Positions 17,936 through 27,036 are shown, counted from the stretch's first letter. The stretch is DNA of 64,000 nt from Sedimentibacter sp. MB31-C6 (GCF_035934735.1 NZ_CP142396.1:2170001-2234000), one strand, 5' to 3'. Numbers and translations are program-made. The notes: a model not told the origin generated them from the sequence alone.

Positions 17936-19837
17936 ATGTATAATCAATTTCCTGATGCAAAAGTGTTAGAGGTAGATTTATTTTCACATAATGTTAAATT
18001 AAAAACACTTCCTGGAGAAATTTATAGACATTATCCTGGTGGCTCAGCCTTAGGACTTTATCTGGCAATCCAAAGTATAAAGACTGGAATCGATCCTTTA
18101 TCTCATGAAAATGTTCTTGTGTTTTCTGTATCAGCATTGACCGGACTCCCAATAAGTGGAATAAGCAGACTAAATGTTACCGCCAAAAGTCCCCTTACCG
18201 GCACTATGGGTGATAGTCAAGCAGGAGGATATTTTCCAGCATATTTAAAAGGGAATGGTTATGATGCTATTGTAATAAAAGGAAAAGCAGAAAAACCTGT
18301 TTATTTATATATTGATGGAGATAAGGTAGAATTAAAGGATGCTCATAATATATGGGGTAAAGTAACAGGTGAATCAGAAAAAATTATTAAAGCAGAATTA
18401 GAAAGAGAAGATGTCGAAATAGCTCAAATTGGTCAAGGTGGAGAAAATTTAGTTAAGTTTGCATGTATAATCAATATGTGCAATAGAGCTAATGGTAGAA
18501 ATGGTATGGGAGCTGTAATGGGATCGAAAAACCTTAAAGCAGTTGTAGTATCTAAAAGAAAAGCATTAAAACCATATGACAATGAAAAATTTGCTGAATT
18601 ATCAAAAAGTGTAAGAACTCGATTGAAAGAAAACGAAGCTGTATCAGGATTAGGTAAATATGGGACTGATGGAGATTTGGAAGGCTTCAGCGAGGCAGGT
18701 TTTTTACCAACAAATAATTGGACTTCAGGCTATTTCCCTGAAGGAGCTAATAAAATAACAGGTACTACAATGTTTGATACCATTTTAAAAGAAAGAGATA
18801 CTTGCTTTTCTTGTGCTGTTAGATGTAAAAGAGTTGTAGAAGTAGATGGTATGGTAGACCCTCTATATGGTGGACCAGAATATGAGACGGTCGCATCATT
18901 TGGATCATATTGTGGTGTAACTAATTTAGAATATATATCATTAGCTAATCAGCTTTGTAATATGTATGGATTAGATACAATTTCTTGTGGAGCTACTATA
19001 GCATTTGCTATGGAATGTTATGAAAAGAAGTTAATTAATAATGAAGAAACTGAAGGAATAAAGCTTAATTTTGGAAACGCTGAAGCGCTTCCTTTGTTAA
19101 TAGAAAAAATAGCTAAAAAAGAAGGTATTGGTAAATTATTAGCTGAAGGAAGTTATAGGGCAGCCAAACAGTTAGGAACTGAAGCTATAAACCTATGCGT
19201 AACGGTAAAAGGACAGGAGTTGCCAGCTCATATGCCACAATATAAACCAGCAGTAGGTCTTGTATATGCAGTAAACCCATTTGGAGCTGATCATCAATCT
19301 AGTGAGCATGATCCATTTTTATTACTGTCATCTGATAGTAGAGAAAGAAAAAGATTAGCTAAGATAGGGATACATAAAGGCTATGATGATACGACTATAA
19401 TGGATGATGAAAAAGTTAGATTTGCTTTTGAAAGTCAGAAATATTTTTCAGTTTTAGATACATTATGTTTATGTCAATTTGTATGGGGACCATCTTGGGA
19501 ACTATACGGACCAGATGATTTAGTTGGACTTTGTAAATATGGAATAGGATGGGATACTTCAATATATGAATTGATGCAAATAGGGGAAAGGCGTATTAAT
19601 ATGATGAGATATTTTAACGCTAAGGAAGGATTTACCAAAGAAGAAGATAAAATGCCAGAAAGGATGTTTGAACCGTTAAAAGAGGGGCCAACTGATGGCA
19701 TTATATTAAATAGAGAGGACCACGAAAAGTCTAAAGAATTTTATTATGAAATTGCAGGATGGGATAAGGAAACAGGAAATCCTACAGAATCAACAATGAG
19801 AAAATTATCTTTGCATTGGGAATTAAATGGAAACTAA
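17936..19837 (+). CDS. Aldehyde ferredoxin oxidoreductase
   Basis: Cytoplasmic tungsten/molybdenum-pterin and [4Fe-4S] enzyme that oxidises an aldehyde to the acid with ferredoxin as acceptor; 633 residues, the family length. N-terminal pterin-binding blocks include GGSALGLYLA, GISRLNVTAKSPLTG and GGYFPAYLKGNGYDAIVIKG, plus NGMGAVMGSKNLKAVVV. The cluster cysteines are in CFSCAVRC near residue 290, with the fourth probably in LCLCQF near residue 510. A strong AAGGAGGG (about 17922) sets the start. Placed after the TRAP genes and before an aldolase-type PLP enzyme, it may remove an aldehyde intermediate. Confidence 0.93.
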   Translation: MYNQFPDAKVLEVDLFSHNVKLKTLPGEIYRHYPGGSALGLYLAIQSIKTGIDPLSHENVLVFSVSALTGLPISGISRLNVTAKSPLTGTMGDSQAGGYFPAYLKGNGYDAIVIKGKAEKPVYLYIDGDKVELKDAHNIWGKVTGESEKIIKAELEREDVEIAQIGQGGENLVKFACIINMCNRANGRNGMGAVMGSKNLKAVVVSKRKALKPYDNEKFAELSKSVRTRLKENEAVSGLGKYGTDGDLEGFSEAGFLPTNNWTSGYFPEGANKITGTTMFDTILKERDTCFSCAVRCKRVVEVDGMVDPLYGGPEYETVASFGSYCGVTNLEYISLANQLCNMYGLDTISCGATIAFAMECYEKKLINNEETEGIKLNFGNAEALPLLIEKIAKKEGIGKLLAEGSYRAAKQLGTEAINLCVTVKGQELPAHMPQYKPAVGLVYAVNPFGADHQSSEHDPFLLLSSDSRERKRLAKIGIHKGYDDTTIMDDEKVRFAFESQKYFSVLDTLCLCQFVWGPSWELYGPDDLVGLCKYGIGWDTSIYELMQIGERRINMMRYFNAKEGFTKEEDKMPERMFEPLKEGPTDGIILNREDHEKSKEFYYEIAGWDKETGNPTESTMRKLSLHWELNGN

Positions 19838-19886
19838 AAATAAGCAAAGATGTAGACGTTAATTGAATAAATTAAAGGAGATTAGT

Positions 19887-21110
19887 ATGTTGAAATCGAC
19901 AAGAGATATAGATAATTTGCTTAAAAAACATGAAAATTATAGGGAAAGCTGCTTGAACCTTATTGCTTCAGAAAATTATGCAAGTAATAAAGTTAGAAGT
20001 TATTTAAGTTGCGATTTTGGAAATAGATATGGTTGTTATGTTACTGAAAACCCACAGGAAAGAGAATACACAGGTAATAAATATATATATGAATTTGAAA
20101 TGGCTACTCAAGAGTTAGTTAAAGATATTTTTAAAGCAAAATATGCAGATTTAAGACCAATAAGTGGACATATGGCAGGAATGTCTGTAGTACTTGCACT
20201 GTTAGAACCTGGTGATTTAGTTATAGAGGTACATTTAAAAGACTGGGGTCATGGTTTAGTAGGTCCTATGTGTCAAATTAGACAATTTAATGAGACTATT
20301 GATGTTAAATACATGGACTTTAATGAAGATAGAGCAGTTGATATAGAAAAATTAAAAGTACAAGTAAAAGAACTAAAACCAAAGTTAGTTATAATGGGTG
20401 GTTCAGGTACTATTTTTGCAGAACCTGTAAAGGAAGTAAGAGAATTAGCAGATGAGTATGGATTTTTAATCGCTTATGATGCTTCACATGTTACTGGATT
20501 AATTGCATCAGGGGTCTTTCCTAATCCTCTTAATGAGGGAGCACATATAATGTTTGGTAGTACTCACAAGTCATTCCCTGGTCCTCAAGGAGGTTTTGTT
20601 GTTTCGAATAATGAAGAGCTAATTTTTAATGTTGGAAATACTATATCTCCATCATTAGTTACAAGCCATCATTTAAATAGACTTCCTGCTTTAGCTACAT
20701 CAATATTAGAGATGAAGAAATTTGGAAATGATTATGGAAAACAAATTGTTAAAAATTCAAAAGCTTTAGCAGTGTCATTAGAAAAGTACGGATTTAATGT
20801 TCTAGGTAAAAATAGGGGATTTACTGATACTCATCTTTTACTTATTGATTTAGGAGATATAATAGACATTGCACCTGCACAATATTTAGAAAAGGCTGGA
20901 ATATTATGTTCAGATGACTTTTCAGGAAACAGTACTGAAGTACGCATTGGTACACCTGAAGTAACTAGAAGAGGCATGAAAGAAAAAGACATGGAGACAA
21001 TTGCATTATTTTTCAAAAGAATTTTGCTAGATAAAGAACCAGCTGAATTAGTATCAAAAGATGTAGAGCAATTCAACAGACAGTTTTTAGGAACAGAATA
21101 TTCCTTTTAA
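19887..21110 (+). CDS. Divergent serine hydroxymethyltransferase-like PLP enzyme
   Basis: Fold-type I PLP enzyme of 407 residues, started at the ATG at 19887 six bases after AAAGGAG; the TTG at 19863 lacks a site. SHMT-like blocks: ESCLNLIASENYAS, the substrate/PLP region YEFEMATQELVKDIF, YDASHVTGLIASG, and the PLP-lysine motif STHKSFPGPQGG. It is less like housekeeping GlyA, for instance RPISGHMAGMSV replaces the usual NVQPHSGS, so a specialised retro-aldol enzyme on a beta-hydroxy or alpha-substituted amino acid is likely. Next to the aldehyde oxidoreductase, it could produce that enzyme's aldehyde substrate. Confidence 0.82.
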   Translation: MLKSTRDIDNLLKKHENYRESCLNLIASENYASNKVRSYLSCDFGNRYGCYVTENPQEREYTGNKYIYEFEMATQELVKDIFKAKYADLRPISGHMAGMSVVLALLEPGDLVIEVHLKDWGHGLVGPMCQIRQFNETIDVKYMDFNEDRAVDIEKLKVQVKELKPKLVIMGGSGTIFAEPVKEVRELADEYGFLIAYDASHVTGLIASGVFPNPLNEGAHIMFGSTHKSFPGPQGGFVVSNNEELIFNVGNTISPSLVTSHHLNRLPALATSILEMKKFGNDYGKQIVKNSKALAVSLEKYGFNVLGKNRGFTDTHLLLIDLGDIIDIAPAQYLEKAGILCSDDFSGNSTEVRIGTPEVTRRGMKEKDMETIALFFKRILLDKEPAELVSKDVEQFNRQFLGTEYSF

Positions 21111-21130
21111 TTAAAACGTAGTTGTCCATT

Positions 21131-21331
21131 GTAGGGTATGCATGCATGACATAATCATTAACAACAATTTAAAATTACTTTACATTGAAGGGGACGCAAT
21201 TGTATGCGTCCCGTGGACTATTCATTATTTGAATCTTCATCACATAATCACTGACAATAATGTAAAATTATTTTACATTGTAGGGTATGCATTGCATGCA
21301 TACCGGGGGACTCATAAAATGCGTCACTACA
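21131..21331. repeat. Cluster of palindromic repeats, types 1 and 2, with an internal duplication
   Basis: Contains a decayed type 2 unit (21131-21150), a type 1 unit (21190-21212), a perfect type 2 unit (21280-21304) and an inverted type 1-like unit (21305-21331). A segment of about 50 bases (CATAATCA...TTTACATTG) occurs twice, imperfectly, between them, so the block has grown by duplication. It fills the gap between converging genes. Confidence 0.75.
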
Positions 21332-21347
21332 GTTCTAATACATAAGT

Positions 21348-22265
21348 TTACTGAGAAGCATCTGCTTTTGAATTTTTTAAATTTTCAGACTGTGCTATAA
21401 GCATTCCTGTAAGCATTAGTGCACAACCAACATATCCTCTCAATGGTAGTCTTTCTGATAATAGCCAGATTCCACCTATTGCTGCAAATAAAGCTTCCAT
21501 GCTAAGAGCTATAGCTGCATGTGAAGGTTTTGCATGTTTTTGTCCAATAGCTTGCAATGTGTAAGCTACACCTGCTGACATAATACCACCATATAGTATT
21601 GGAATGGCTGCATTAGTAATTCCACTGAAATTAATATCTTCAAAAATAAATGCAGTTATTATACTTAGAATAGCACACGAAGCAAATTGAACAGACGATA
21701 ATTTAACAGCATCAATATTTTTGACGTACTTATCAATTAATTGAATATGAGCCGCCCAGAAGAAAGCACCTATGATTTCTAACAAATCTCCAAATTCAAT
21801 TGTGAAACTCTCATTTACACTTAAAAAGTAGAGACCAATTACTGCAGTAAGTGCCCCAATCCAAGTTGTAAAATGTGTTTTTTGTTTTAGAAATATACCT
21901 AAAATAGGAACAAGCACTATGTAAAGACTGGTAATAAATCCTGCTTTACCAGCAGTAGTGTAAATAAGTCCTACTTGTTGAAGAGATGCAGCTATAAATA
22001 AAACACTTCCAGCAACAATTCCTGATTTAATAGTAAGTTTAACATTCTCTTTTTCTTTGTTTTTCTCTGGATTGTTTTCTTTGGATTTTTTGTCAAAAAA
22101 ATAAATAACAGGTAGTAAAGATAAACTTCCTAAGGCAAATCGTATGCCATTAAAAGTAAATGCTCCTACGTGCTGCATGCCAACCCTCTGCGCAACAAAT
22201 GCAAAACCCCATATTGCTGCAGTTAATAACAACATTAATACAGATTTTAATTCTTGCTTTTTCAT
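21348..22265 (-). CDS. EamA/DMT-family transporter
   Basis: Drug/metabolite transporter with ten predicted membrane helices in two EamA halves, 305 residues. Typical starts of the repeats are AAIWGFAFVAQRVGM and the second-half SMEALFAAIGGIWLLSERLPLRGYVG. The loop around residues 60-75 is lysine- and glutamate-rich. The ATG has AGGGGTG upstream on the minus strand. Exported or imported substrate cannot be told; members move amino acids, metabolites or drugs. Confidence 0.9.
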   Translation of the reverse strand: MKKQELKSVLMLLLTAAIWGFAFVAQRVGMQHVGAFTFNGIRFALGSLSLLPVIYFFDKKSKENNPEKNKEKENVKLTIKSGIVAGSVLFIAASLQQVGLIYTTAGKAGFITSLYIVLVPILGIFLKQKTHFTTWIGALTAVIGLYFLSVNESFTIEFGDLLEIIGAFFWAAHIQLIDKYVKNIDAVKLSSVQFASCAILSIITAFIFEDINFSGITNAAIPILYGGIMSAGVAYTLQAIGQKHAKPSHAAIALSMEALFAAIGGIWLLSERLPLRGYVGCALMLTGMLIAQSENLKNSKADASQ

Positions 22266-22440
22266 TTCGTCACCCCTTAAATAATTTACCTAACAATATA
22301 CTATCATAATAAATCTTTATAAACAAGAATATGTTATCATATTTAGGACGTTTCTTTTCTTTTAAAATAACTAAATAACTTCGTTGACAAGACTTTTTAT
22401 CATAGTATAATTGTAGTAATAAATAAAATTAGGAGTTAAA

Positions 22441-23814
22441 ATGTTAGAGGTAGGTCAAATAAAAGAGGTTAATATATTAGATTTAAATTATCTCGGAAAA
22501 GGTGTTGCAAAAGTAGATGACTTTGTTGTGTTTGTAGAAGATGCAATAGAAGGTGATTATGTTGAGATAGAAATAACAGAAGTAAAGAAAAATTATGCGA
22601 TTGGAAGAGTACTAAGTACCATTAATCCATCAAAAAATAGAATAGAACCACCATGTCAATATTATACACAATGTGGTGGATGTCAGCTGATGCATATTAA
22701 TTATGATGAACAGTCTAAATTTAAAAAAACAAGAGTAATAAACGAGTTGAAAAGAGTTAAAGTTAACTTAGACAATGTTTCGATTCATGACACTATAGAA
22801 ATGAAAGAACCATTTAGATACAGAAATAAAACAGCCTTTTCAGTTAAGAATATTAGTAATAAAGTAGTTATTGGTCCTTATGAACAAGGTACATATAATA
22901 CAGTTGATATAAATACTTGTATGCTTCAAAGTAGTGTTGCAGATAAAGTTATTACACTTATAAAAAAAGCAATAAAAAAATATAATATTAAACCATATGA
23001 TAAAAAAACGAAAACTGGAACAATTCGTAGTATTGTTATCAGAAATAATAAAAAAAATGAGTTGATGCTCATAATAGTAACAGTTTCAGAAAAATTCCAA
23101 CAAAAAGATATTATCGTTAAAGAACTCGTTAATGAAATTAAAGAATTAAAAACTATTATACAAAATATAAATAGCAAAAATACAAATTTAGTAATGGGAG
23201 ATAAAAATATTGTTTTGTATGGAGAGGGTACAATAAAAGATAATATAGGTGACTTAATATTTAATATATCTCCAAATACTTTTTTTCAGGTTAATCCTAT
23301 ACAAACAGAAAAGTTATATGATACTGCTTTAAAATATGCAAATTTAAATAAAGAAGATATATGTTTTGATATTTATTGTGGGATAGGTACAATATCACTA
23401 ATGGCTTCAAAATATGCAAAGAAGGTTTATGGAATTGAAATTGTAGAACAATCAATTATTAATGCAAGAGAAAATGCTAAGCTAAATAATATAAAAAATG
23501 CGGAATTTTATGCAGGTAAGGCAGAAAAAATACTGCCAAAGTTGTATAGTAAAAATATAAAAGGAAATGTTGTTATATTAGATCCTCCAAGAAAAGGCTG
23601 TGAAAAAGAAGTAATAGATACAATAATAAATATGAATCCAGAAAAAGTGGTATATGTATCATGCAACCCTTCAACTTTAGCAAGAGATATTAAGCTTTTA
23701 GAAAGTGGTGGATATAAACTAAAAATAGTTCAGCCTGTAGACCAATTCCCTTGGACAGTGCACGTGGAGTGCGTGATTCTGATGCAGCGTAGTGGTATAG
23801 AGGATAAAAAATAG
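22441..23814 (+). CDS. rlmD: 23S rRNA (uracil-5-)-methyltransferase, RumA/RlmD family
   Basis: SAM-dependent methyltransferase making m5U in 23S rRNA (some Firmicute members act at two sites, RlmCD). The 457 residues comprise an N-terminal TRAM domain (about 1-60), iron-sulfur cysteines in PPCQYYTQCGGCQLM, the SAM-binding DIYCGIGTISL and the catalytic-cysteine motif YVSCNPSTLARD. The C-terminal PWTVHVECV lies where many integrative elements insert (3' end of rumA), and an accessory region starts immediately after the stop. The exact target uridine is not readable. Confidence 0.93.
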   Translation: MLEVGQIKEVNILDLNYLGKGVAKVDDFVVFVEDAIEGDYVEIEITEVKKNYAIGRVLSTINPSKNRIEPPCQYYTQCGGCQLMHINYDEQSKFKKTRVINELKRVKVNLDNVSIHDTIEMKEPFRYRNKTAFSVKNISNKVVIGPYEQGTYNTVDINTCMLQSSVADKVITLIKKAIKKYNIKPYDKKTKTGTIRSIVIRNNKKNELMLIIVTVSEKFQQKDIIVKELVNEIKELKTIIQNINSKNTNLVMGDKNIVLYGEGTIKDNIGDLIFNISPNTFFQVNPIQTEKLYDTALKYANLNKEDICFDIYCGIGTISLMASKYAKKVYGIEIVEQSIINARENAKLNNIKNAEFYAGKAEKILPKLYSKNIKGNVVILDPPRKGCEKEVIDTIINMNPEKVVYVSCNPSTLARDIKLLESGGYKLKIVQPVDQFPWTVHVECVILMQRSGIEDKK

Positions 23815-23816
23815 AC

Positions 23817-24013
23817 TTTGACCACTACATGTAGTGGTTTTAAGGTAAAAAACAAGCAAAAAAGAGGGTTAAAAATGCACGATTTTAGCCCCCTTTTTTA
23901 GCGAAAAATACTGATGCAGAAGCTAATTTTTTAGATGCAGCCCCTAAAATGACGCAAAATCACTTTACGACAAAAGAAATTATAAAATAAAATAACTAGA
24001 AAAATAGACATTA
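23817..24013. repeat. Long imperfect direct repeat, copy A (follows rumA)
   Basis: Runs from a small ACTACATGTAGT palindrome to AAAATAGACATT. It shares with copy B (26840-26987) a core ATGCAGAAGCTAATTTTTTA that continues GATGCAGCCCC, then AAATGA, GCAAAA, CACTTT and TATAAAATAAAATAAC. Copy A has about 40 extra bases near 23865-23910. No coding potential seen; probably a mobile-element boundary or miniature element. Confidence 0.7.
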
Positions 24014-24083
24014 TTTGAAACAATATGGTGTAAGTTTTAAATAGGGAATTGAAGTTGAAGTATAAAATGTTACTTGGAGTCAG

Positions 24084-24126
24084 ACCGTCAATCTGGAGAT
24101 AAACTCTCCTTATTGACGGTTTTTAT
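24084..24126 (+). terminator. Long hairpin with T-run
   Basis: ACCGTCAAT-CT-GGAG-ATAAA-CTCC-TT-ATTGACGGT followed by TTTTTATA. A strong intrinsic-terminator shape just upstream of the BlaI promoter; it ends whatever is transcribed through from rumA. Confidence 0.75.
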
Positions 24127-24165
24127 AATCATAAATCTTGTTACATTTTTTTAAAGAAATTATCA

Positions 24166-24194
24166 TTGACAATTTGGTTTATACAGTATAGACT
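24166..24194 (+). promoter_or_regulatory. blaI-type promoter with candidate operator
   Basis: TTGACA at 24166-24171, a TATAGA-like -10 near 24187-24192, and the palindrome TATAC-A-GTATA (24180-24190) inside the spacer. BlaI-family repressors usually bind their own promoter, so this is the natural operator candidate, although it is not the classical TACA-TGTA site. Confidence 0.45.
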
Positions 24195-24234
24195 TAATAT
24201 AAAGTCGATGTTGCATAGACCAAGGAGGTTTATC

Positions 24235-24597
24235 ATGAAATATTATAAACTCGCAGAAACTGAAGAAAAGTTTGCCGAATTAATCTGGCAGAACGAACCG
24301 ATTGGCTCCGGCGATCTTGTGAAGCTAAGTGAAAAAGAAATGAATTGGAAAAAATCCACAACATATACAGTACTTAAAAAGTTATGTGATAAGGGTATTT
24401 TTCAAAATGAAAATGCAGTGGTTTCATCTCAAATTTCAAAGGATGAATATTACGCCAAGCAAAGTATACGTTTCGTGGAGGATACCTTTGGAGGGTCACT
24501 GCCGAAATTTCTAACATCTTTTATCAGTGGCAAAAAAATAAGTAATTATCAAGCTGAAGAGTTGAAAAGATTGATTGATGAGCATAAGGAGGTGTAG
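24235..24597 (+). CDS. BlaI/MecI/CopY-family repressor
   Basis: Winged-helix repressor of 120 residues; start at ATG 24235 with AAGGAGGT upstream. The N-terminal LAETEEKFAELIWQNEP and recognition helix region WKKSTTYTVLKKLCDKGIF are typical, and a C-terminal dimerisation helix contains the usual cleavage-target region. It is followed two bases later by its M56 sensor protease. In the classical system a ligand makes BlaR cleave BlaI, releasing beta-lactamase or PBP genes. No beta-lactamase is adjacent here. Confidence 0.92.
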   Translation: MKYYKLAETEEKFAELIWQNEPIGSGDLVKLSEKEMNWKKSTTYTVLKKLCDKGIFQNENAVVSSQISKDEYYAKQSIRFVEDTFGGSLPKFLTSFISGKKISNYQAEELKRLIDEHKEV

Positions 24598-24599
24598 CA

Positions 24600-25949
24600 A
24601 TGAGTGAACTATTTCTTACTGTTTTAAATATGAGCCTTACGGCAAGTTATGTAATTGTTTTTGTAATACTCATCAGGTTTCTACTCAAAAAAGCTCCAAA
24701 AGTCATCTCCTATGCCTTATGGGGTGTGGTTGCTTTTCGCCTTTTAATTCCATTCTCCTTTGAAAGCATGTTTAGTCTTATGCCACGTAATACGAATGCT
24801 GTACCAATCCCCCAAGATATTATCTATCAACAAATTCCGCAGATTAACAGCGGGATAAAAGTGGTTGATTCATTTGTAAACAATTCATTTCCTGCACCGA
24901 CTATAGGGGCAAGTGTGAATCCACTTCAGATATACGTGGAAATGGGGGCATACATCTGGGTATTAGGCATAATAGCTTTGCTTGTTTATAGCCTTATATC
25001 TATTTTGACATTAAAAAGACGGCTTAAAAGTGCACAATTAATAGAGAAAAATATCTTCGAAGCAAAGAATTTGAAAACACCATTTGTGCTTGGATTGATA
25101 AGCCCCAAGATATATTTACCTTATAGACTTAATGCTATTGAACGAAGCTATATTTTGCTACATGAACAAACCCATATTCACCGGAAAGACCATATTATAA
25201 AAATTTTAGGCTTCCTAATATTGTCCGTCCACTGGTTTAACCCCCTCGTGTGGATTGCATTCATGTTAATGAGTGCGGATATGGAACTTTCCTGTGATGA
25301 AAGAGTATTGAAAGAGATGAATGAAGATATTAAAAAACCATATGCTAATTCGTTATTGTCACTTGCAACAGGGGAGTATATTTTTAATTGTAATCCACTT
25401 GCTTTTGGCGAGGGAAATGTGAAAGGGAGGATTAAAAACGTGTTAAATTATAAAAAACCAAGATTTTGGGTGGTTGTATTAGCAGCCATTGTTGCACTAG
25501 CCATTGGGATTGGGCTTTTGGTAAATCCCGGTGTAAATTCATCCATACCAAGATTAATAACAGGATACATGGTAATAGAAGATGACTTATTATATATTGA
25601 TGAAGTTGAAATAATTTACAGGGAAGATACAGAACGAATAGAAGAACTTGAAGAATTGGGGGAAAGCATCACTACACCCAGTGGTTATCACATTTATAAT
25701 CCGGACACAGACAAGCAAACTTTTAAAATCACAAAGGAAACAACATATACATTTGTTGATTATAGTTTTCTATTTCTTGAAGATGGGGTTGCGGATAGAT
25801 TATATACAACAACAAATAAAGAAGAGTTTATGCTACACTTAGATGAATCATATTCTGATTCACCACCGGCGCAAAAGGTTCCATTTTTTATAGAAGTAAA
25901 AGATGGTAAGGTAATAAGTATTACAGAGAAAATTGAATTTACCATTTAG
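24600..25949 (+). CDS. BlaR1-like M56 membrane metalloprotease sensor
   Basis: Membrane sensor protease, 449 residues. N-terminal helices (about 5-22, 36-55, 110-135) frame the M56 peptidase domain with the zinc motif HEQTH near residue 195 and the downstream ELSCDERVL glutamate. A further helix is near residues 290-312. The C-terminal extracellular part (about 313-449) is not a penicillin-binding transpeptidase domain: no SxxK plus KTG motifs were seen, so it probably senses something other than a beta-lactam. Coupled to the upstream BlaI-type repressor. Confidence 0.88.
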   Translation: MSELFLTVLNMSLTASYVIVFVILIRFLLKKAPKVISYALWGVVAFRLLIPFSFESMFSLMPRNTNAVPIPQDIIYQQIPQINSGIKVVDSFVNNSFPAPTIGASVNPLQIYVEMGAYIWVLGIIALLVYSLISILTLKRRLKSAQLIEKNIFEAKNLKTPFVLGLISPKIYLPYRLNAIERSYILLHEQTHIHRKDHIIKILGFLILSVHWFNPLVWIAFMLMSADMELSCDERVLKEMNEDIKKPYANSLLSLATGEYIFNCNPLAFGEGNVKGRIKNVLNYKKPRFWVVVLAAIVALAIGIGLLVNPGVNSSIPRLITGYMVIEDDLLYIDEVEIIYREDTERIEELEELGESITTPSGYHIYNPDTDKQTFKITKETTYTFVDYSFLFLEDGVADRLYTTTNKEEFMLHLDESYSDSPPAQKVPFFIEVKDGKVISITEKIEFTI

Positions 25950-26008
25950 GTGAACTTATCTAATAGGTCACAGGATTTATGCGATACAGCACATTAGTAG
26001 AAATAAAC

Positions 26009-26045
26009 ATACCCATTAATACTATACTATTAATGGGTATTTAAC
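26009..26045 (+). terminator. Terminator after the BlaR-like gene
   Basis: ATACCCATTAATA-CTATAC-TATTAATGGGTAT hairpin followed by TTAAC. Weak tail but a long stem. Confidence 0.6.
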
Positions 26046-26105
26046 AAAAAGTTGTAGTATAAAAACTATACATTTTGTAGTAGGCCAGGGGGTGAATTCT
26101 ATTCT

Positions 26106-26645
26106 ATGACAAGAAAATTAGCATATATAATTATATGTTGCGTATTTGCATTATCATTGTCAGGATGCATAGAACAATCTGAACCAACTAGTAAGTCGAA
26201 AGAAACAGAATTAAAACCTTATGAAAAGAAAGTTTCAGACAAACGCAATTATGAAGTATCTGACAGTGAAATTGCCGAATATCTTGAATATAAATATCAA
26301 GACAGGTCATTGTATATTGCCGGATTAAAAATCTTTGAAGAGTTTGGCACATCTAATGAGGGGAGTGTTTCAATACACCAGGATGAAAATACTCTCACTT
26401 TCTCTATTATAAAGGCCACGGGTTCTGTTACGGGTTCTATTGACGGCGCACTTGTATATTTTAAAATGAATCTTGATACAAATGAAATTATCGAGAAGAA
26501 ATTTAAACCCGCTCCAAACTATGTTGAATTAGGTATGATCCAGTTTATTGAACATAGTGAAGAAGTAATTGAATTAACTGATAAGCGGCTGGTTGAAATC
26601 GGAAAGTATTTTAAAGAAATGATACTGAAGATAGAAGCAAATTAG
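26106..26645 (+). CDS. Lipoprotein of unknown function
   Basis: Secreted lipoprotein of 179 residues: basic N-terminus, hydrophobic segment and lipobox LSGC with the lipidated cysteine at about residue 21. The mature part is charged, with no family I recognise. It lies downstream of the BlaI/BlaR pair, separated by a hairpin. Its own leader (26057-26071) has the split inverted repeat GTATA/TATAC, which resembles the blaI operator candidate, so it may be a target of that repressor. That link is inference. Confidence 0.75.
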   Translation: MTRKLAYIIICCVFALSLSGCIEQSEPTSKSKETELKPYEKKVSDKRNYEVSDSEIAEYLEYKYQDRSLYIAGLKIFEEFGTSNEGSVSIHQDENTLTFSIIKATGSVTGSIDGALVYFKMNLDTNEIIEKKFKPAPNYVELGMIQFIEHSEEVIELTDKRLVEIGKYFKEMILKIEAN

Positions 26646-26839
26646 CCATGCAAAGAAGTAATTTATACAGAATTTTAATGGCATTCATCAATAGTTGGAT
26701 TAGTTATCCACGGTTGGAGGCTTGAAAGACTGAAACGCCTTGAAAAATAAGAAGTCGCTGCCGGATGGCTGCTTTTACCAAACTGTAAAAATTGATTTAC
26801 TGCATATAACGAACCAATAGGCTGAAAATGTGTTTTTAA

Positions 26840-26987
26840 ATACTACATGTAATGGTCTTAGAGCAAAGAATAAGAAAAAAATAATAATGCAGAAGCTAAT
26901 TTTTTAGATGCAGCCCCTGAAATGATGCAAAACCACTTTTAGGTAAGTAAGATTATAAAATAAAATAACAATAGAAAAACAGACATT
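26840..26987. repeat. Long imperfect direct repeat, copy B
   Basis: Matches copy A at 23817-24013 from TACTACATGTA to ACAGACATT with about 40 bases missing inside. The two copies are in the same orientation and bracket the BlaI/BlaR/lipoprotein genes. Confidence 0.7.
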
Positions 26988-27036
26988 GCCGAAGAGTTAA
27001 TGTGCGTTATTGCACACTGATTCTTCGGCTTTTTTG
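26988..27036 (+). terminator. Strong intrinsic terminator
   Basis: GCCGAAGA-GTTAAT-GTGC-GTTATT-GCAC-ACTGAT-TCTTCGGC followed by TTTTTTG. It directly adjoins repeat copy B. Confidence 0.8.

Noticed and set aside
21142-21345. 67-codon plus-strand frame as a gene
   Set aside because: It is built entirely from palindromic repeats and their duplicated spacer, with no ribosome site.
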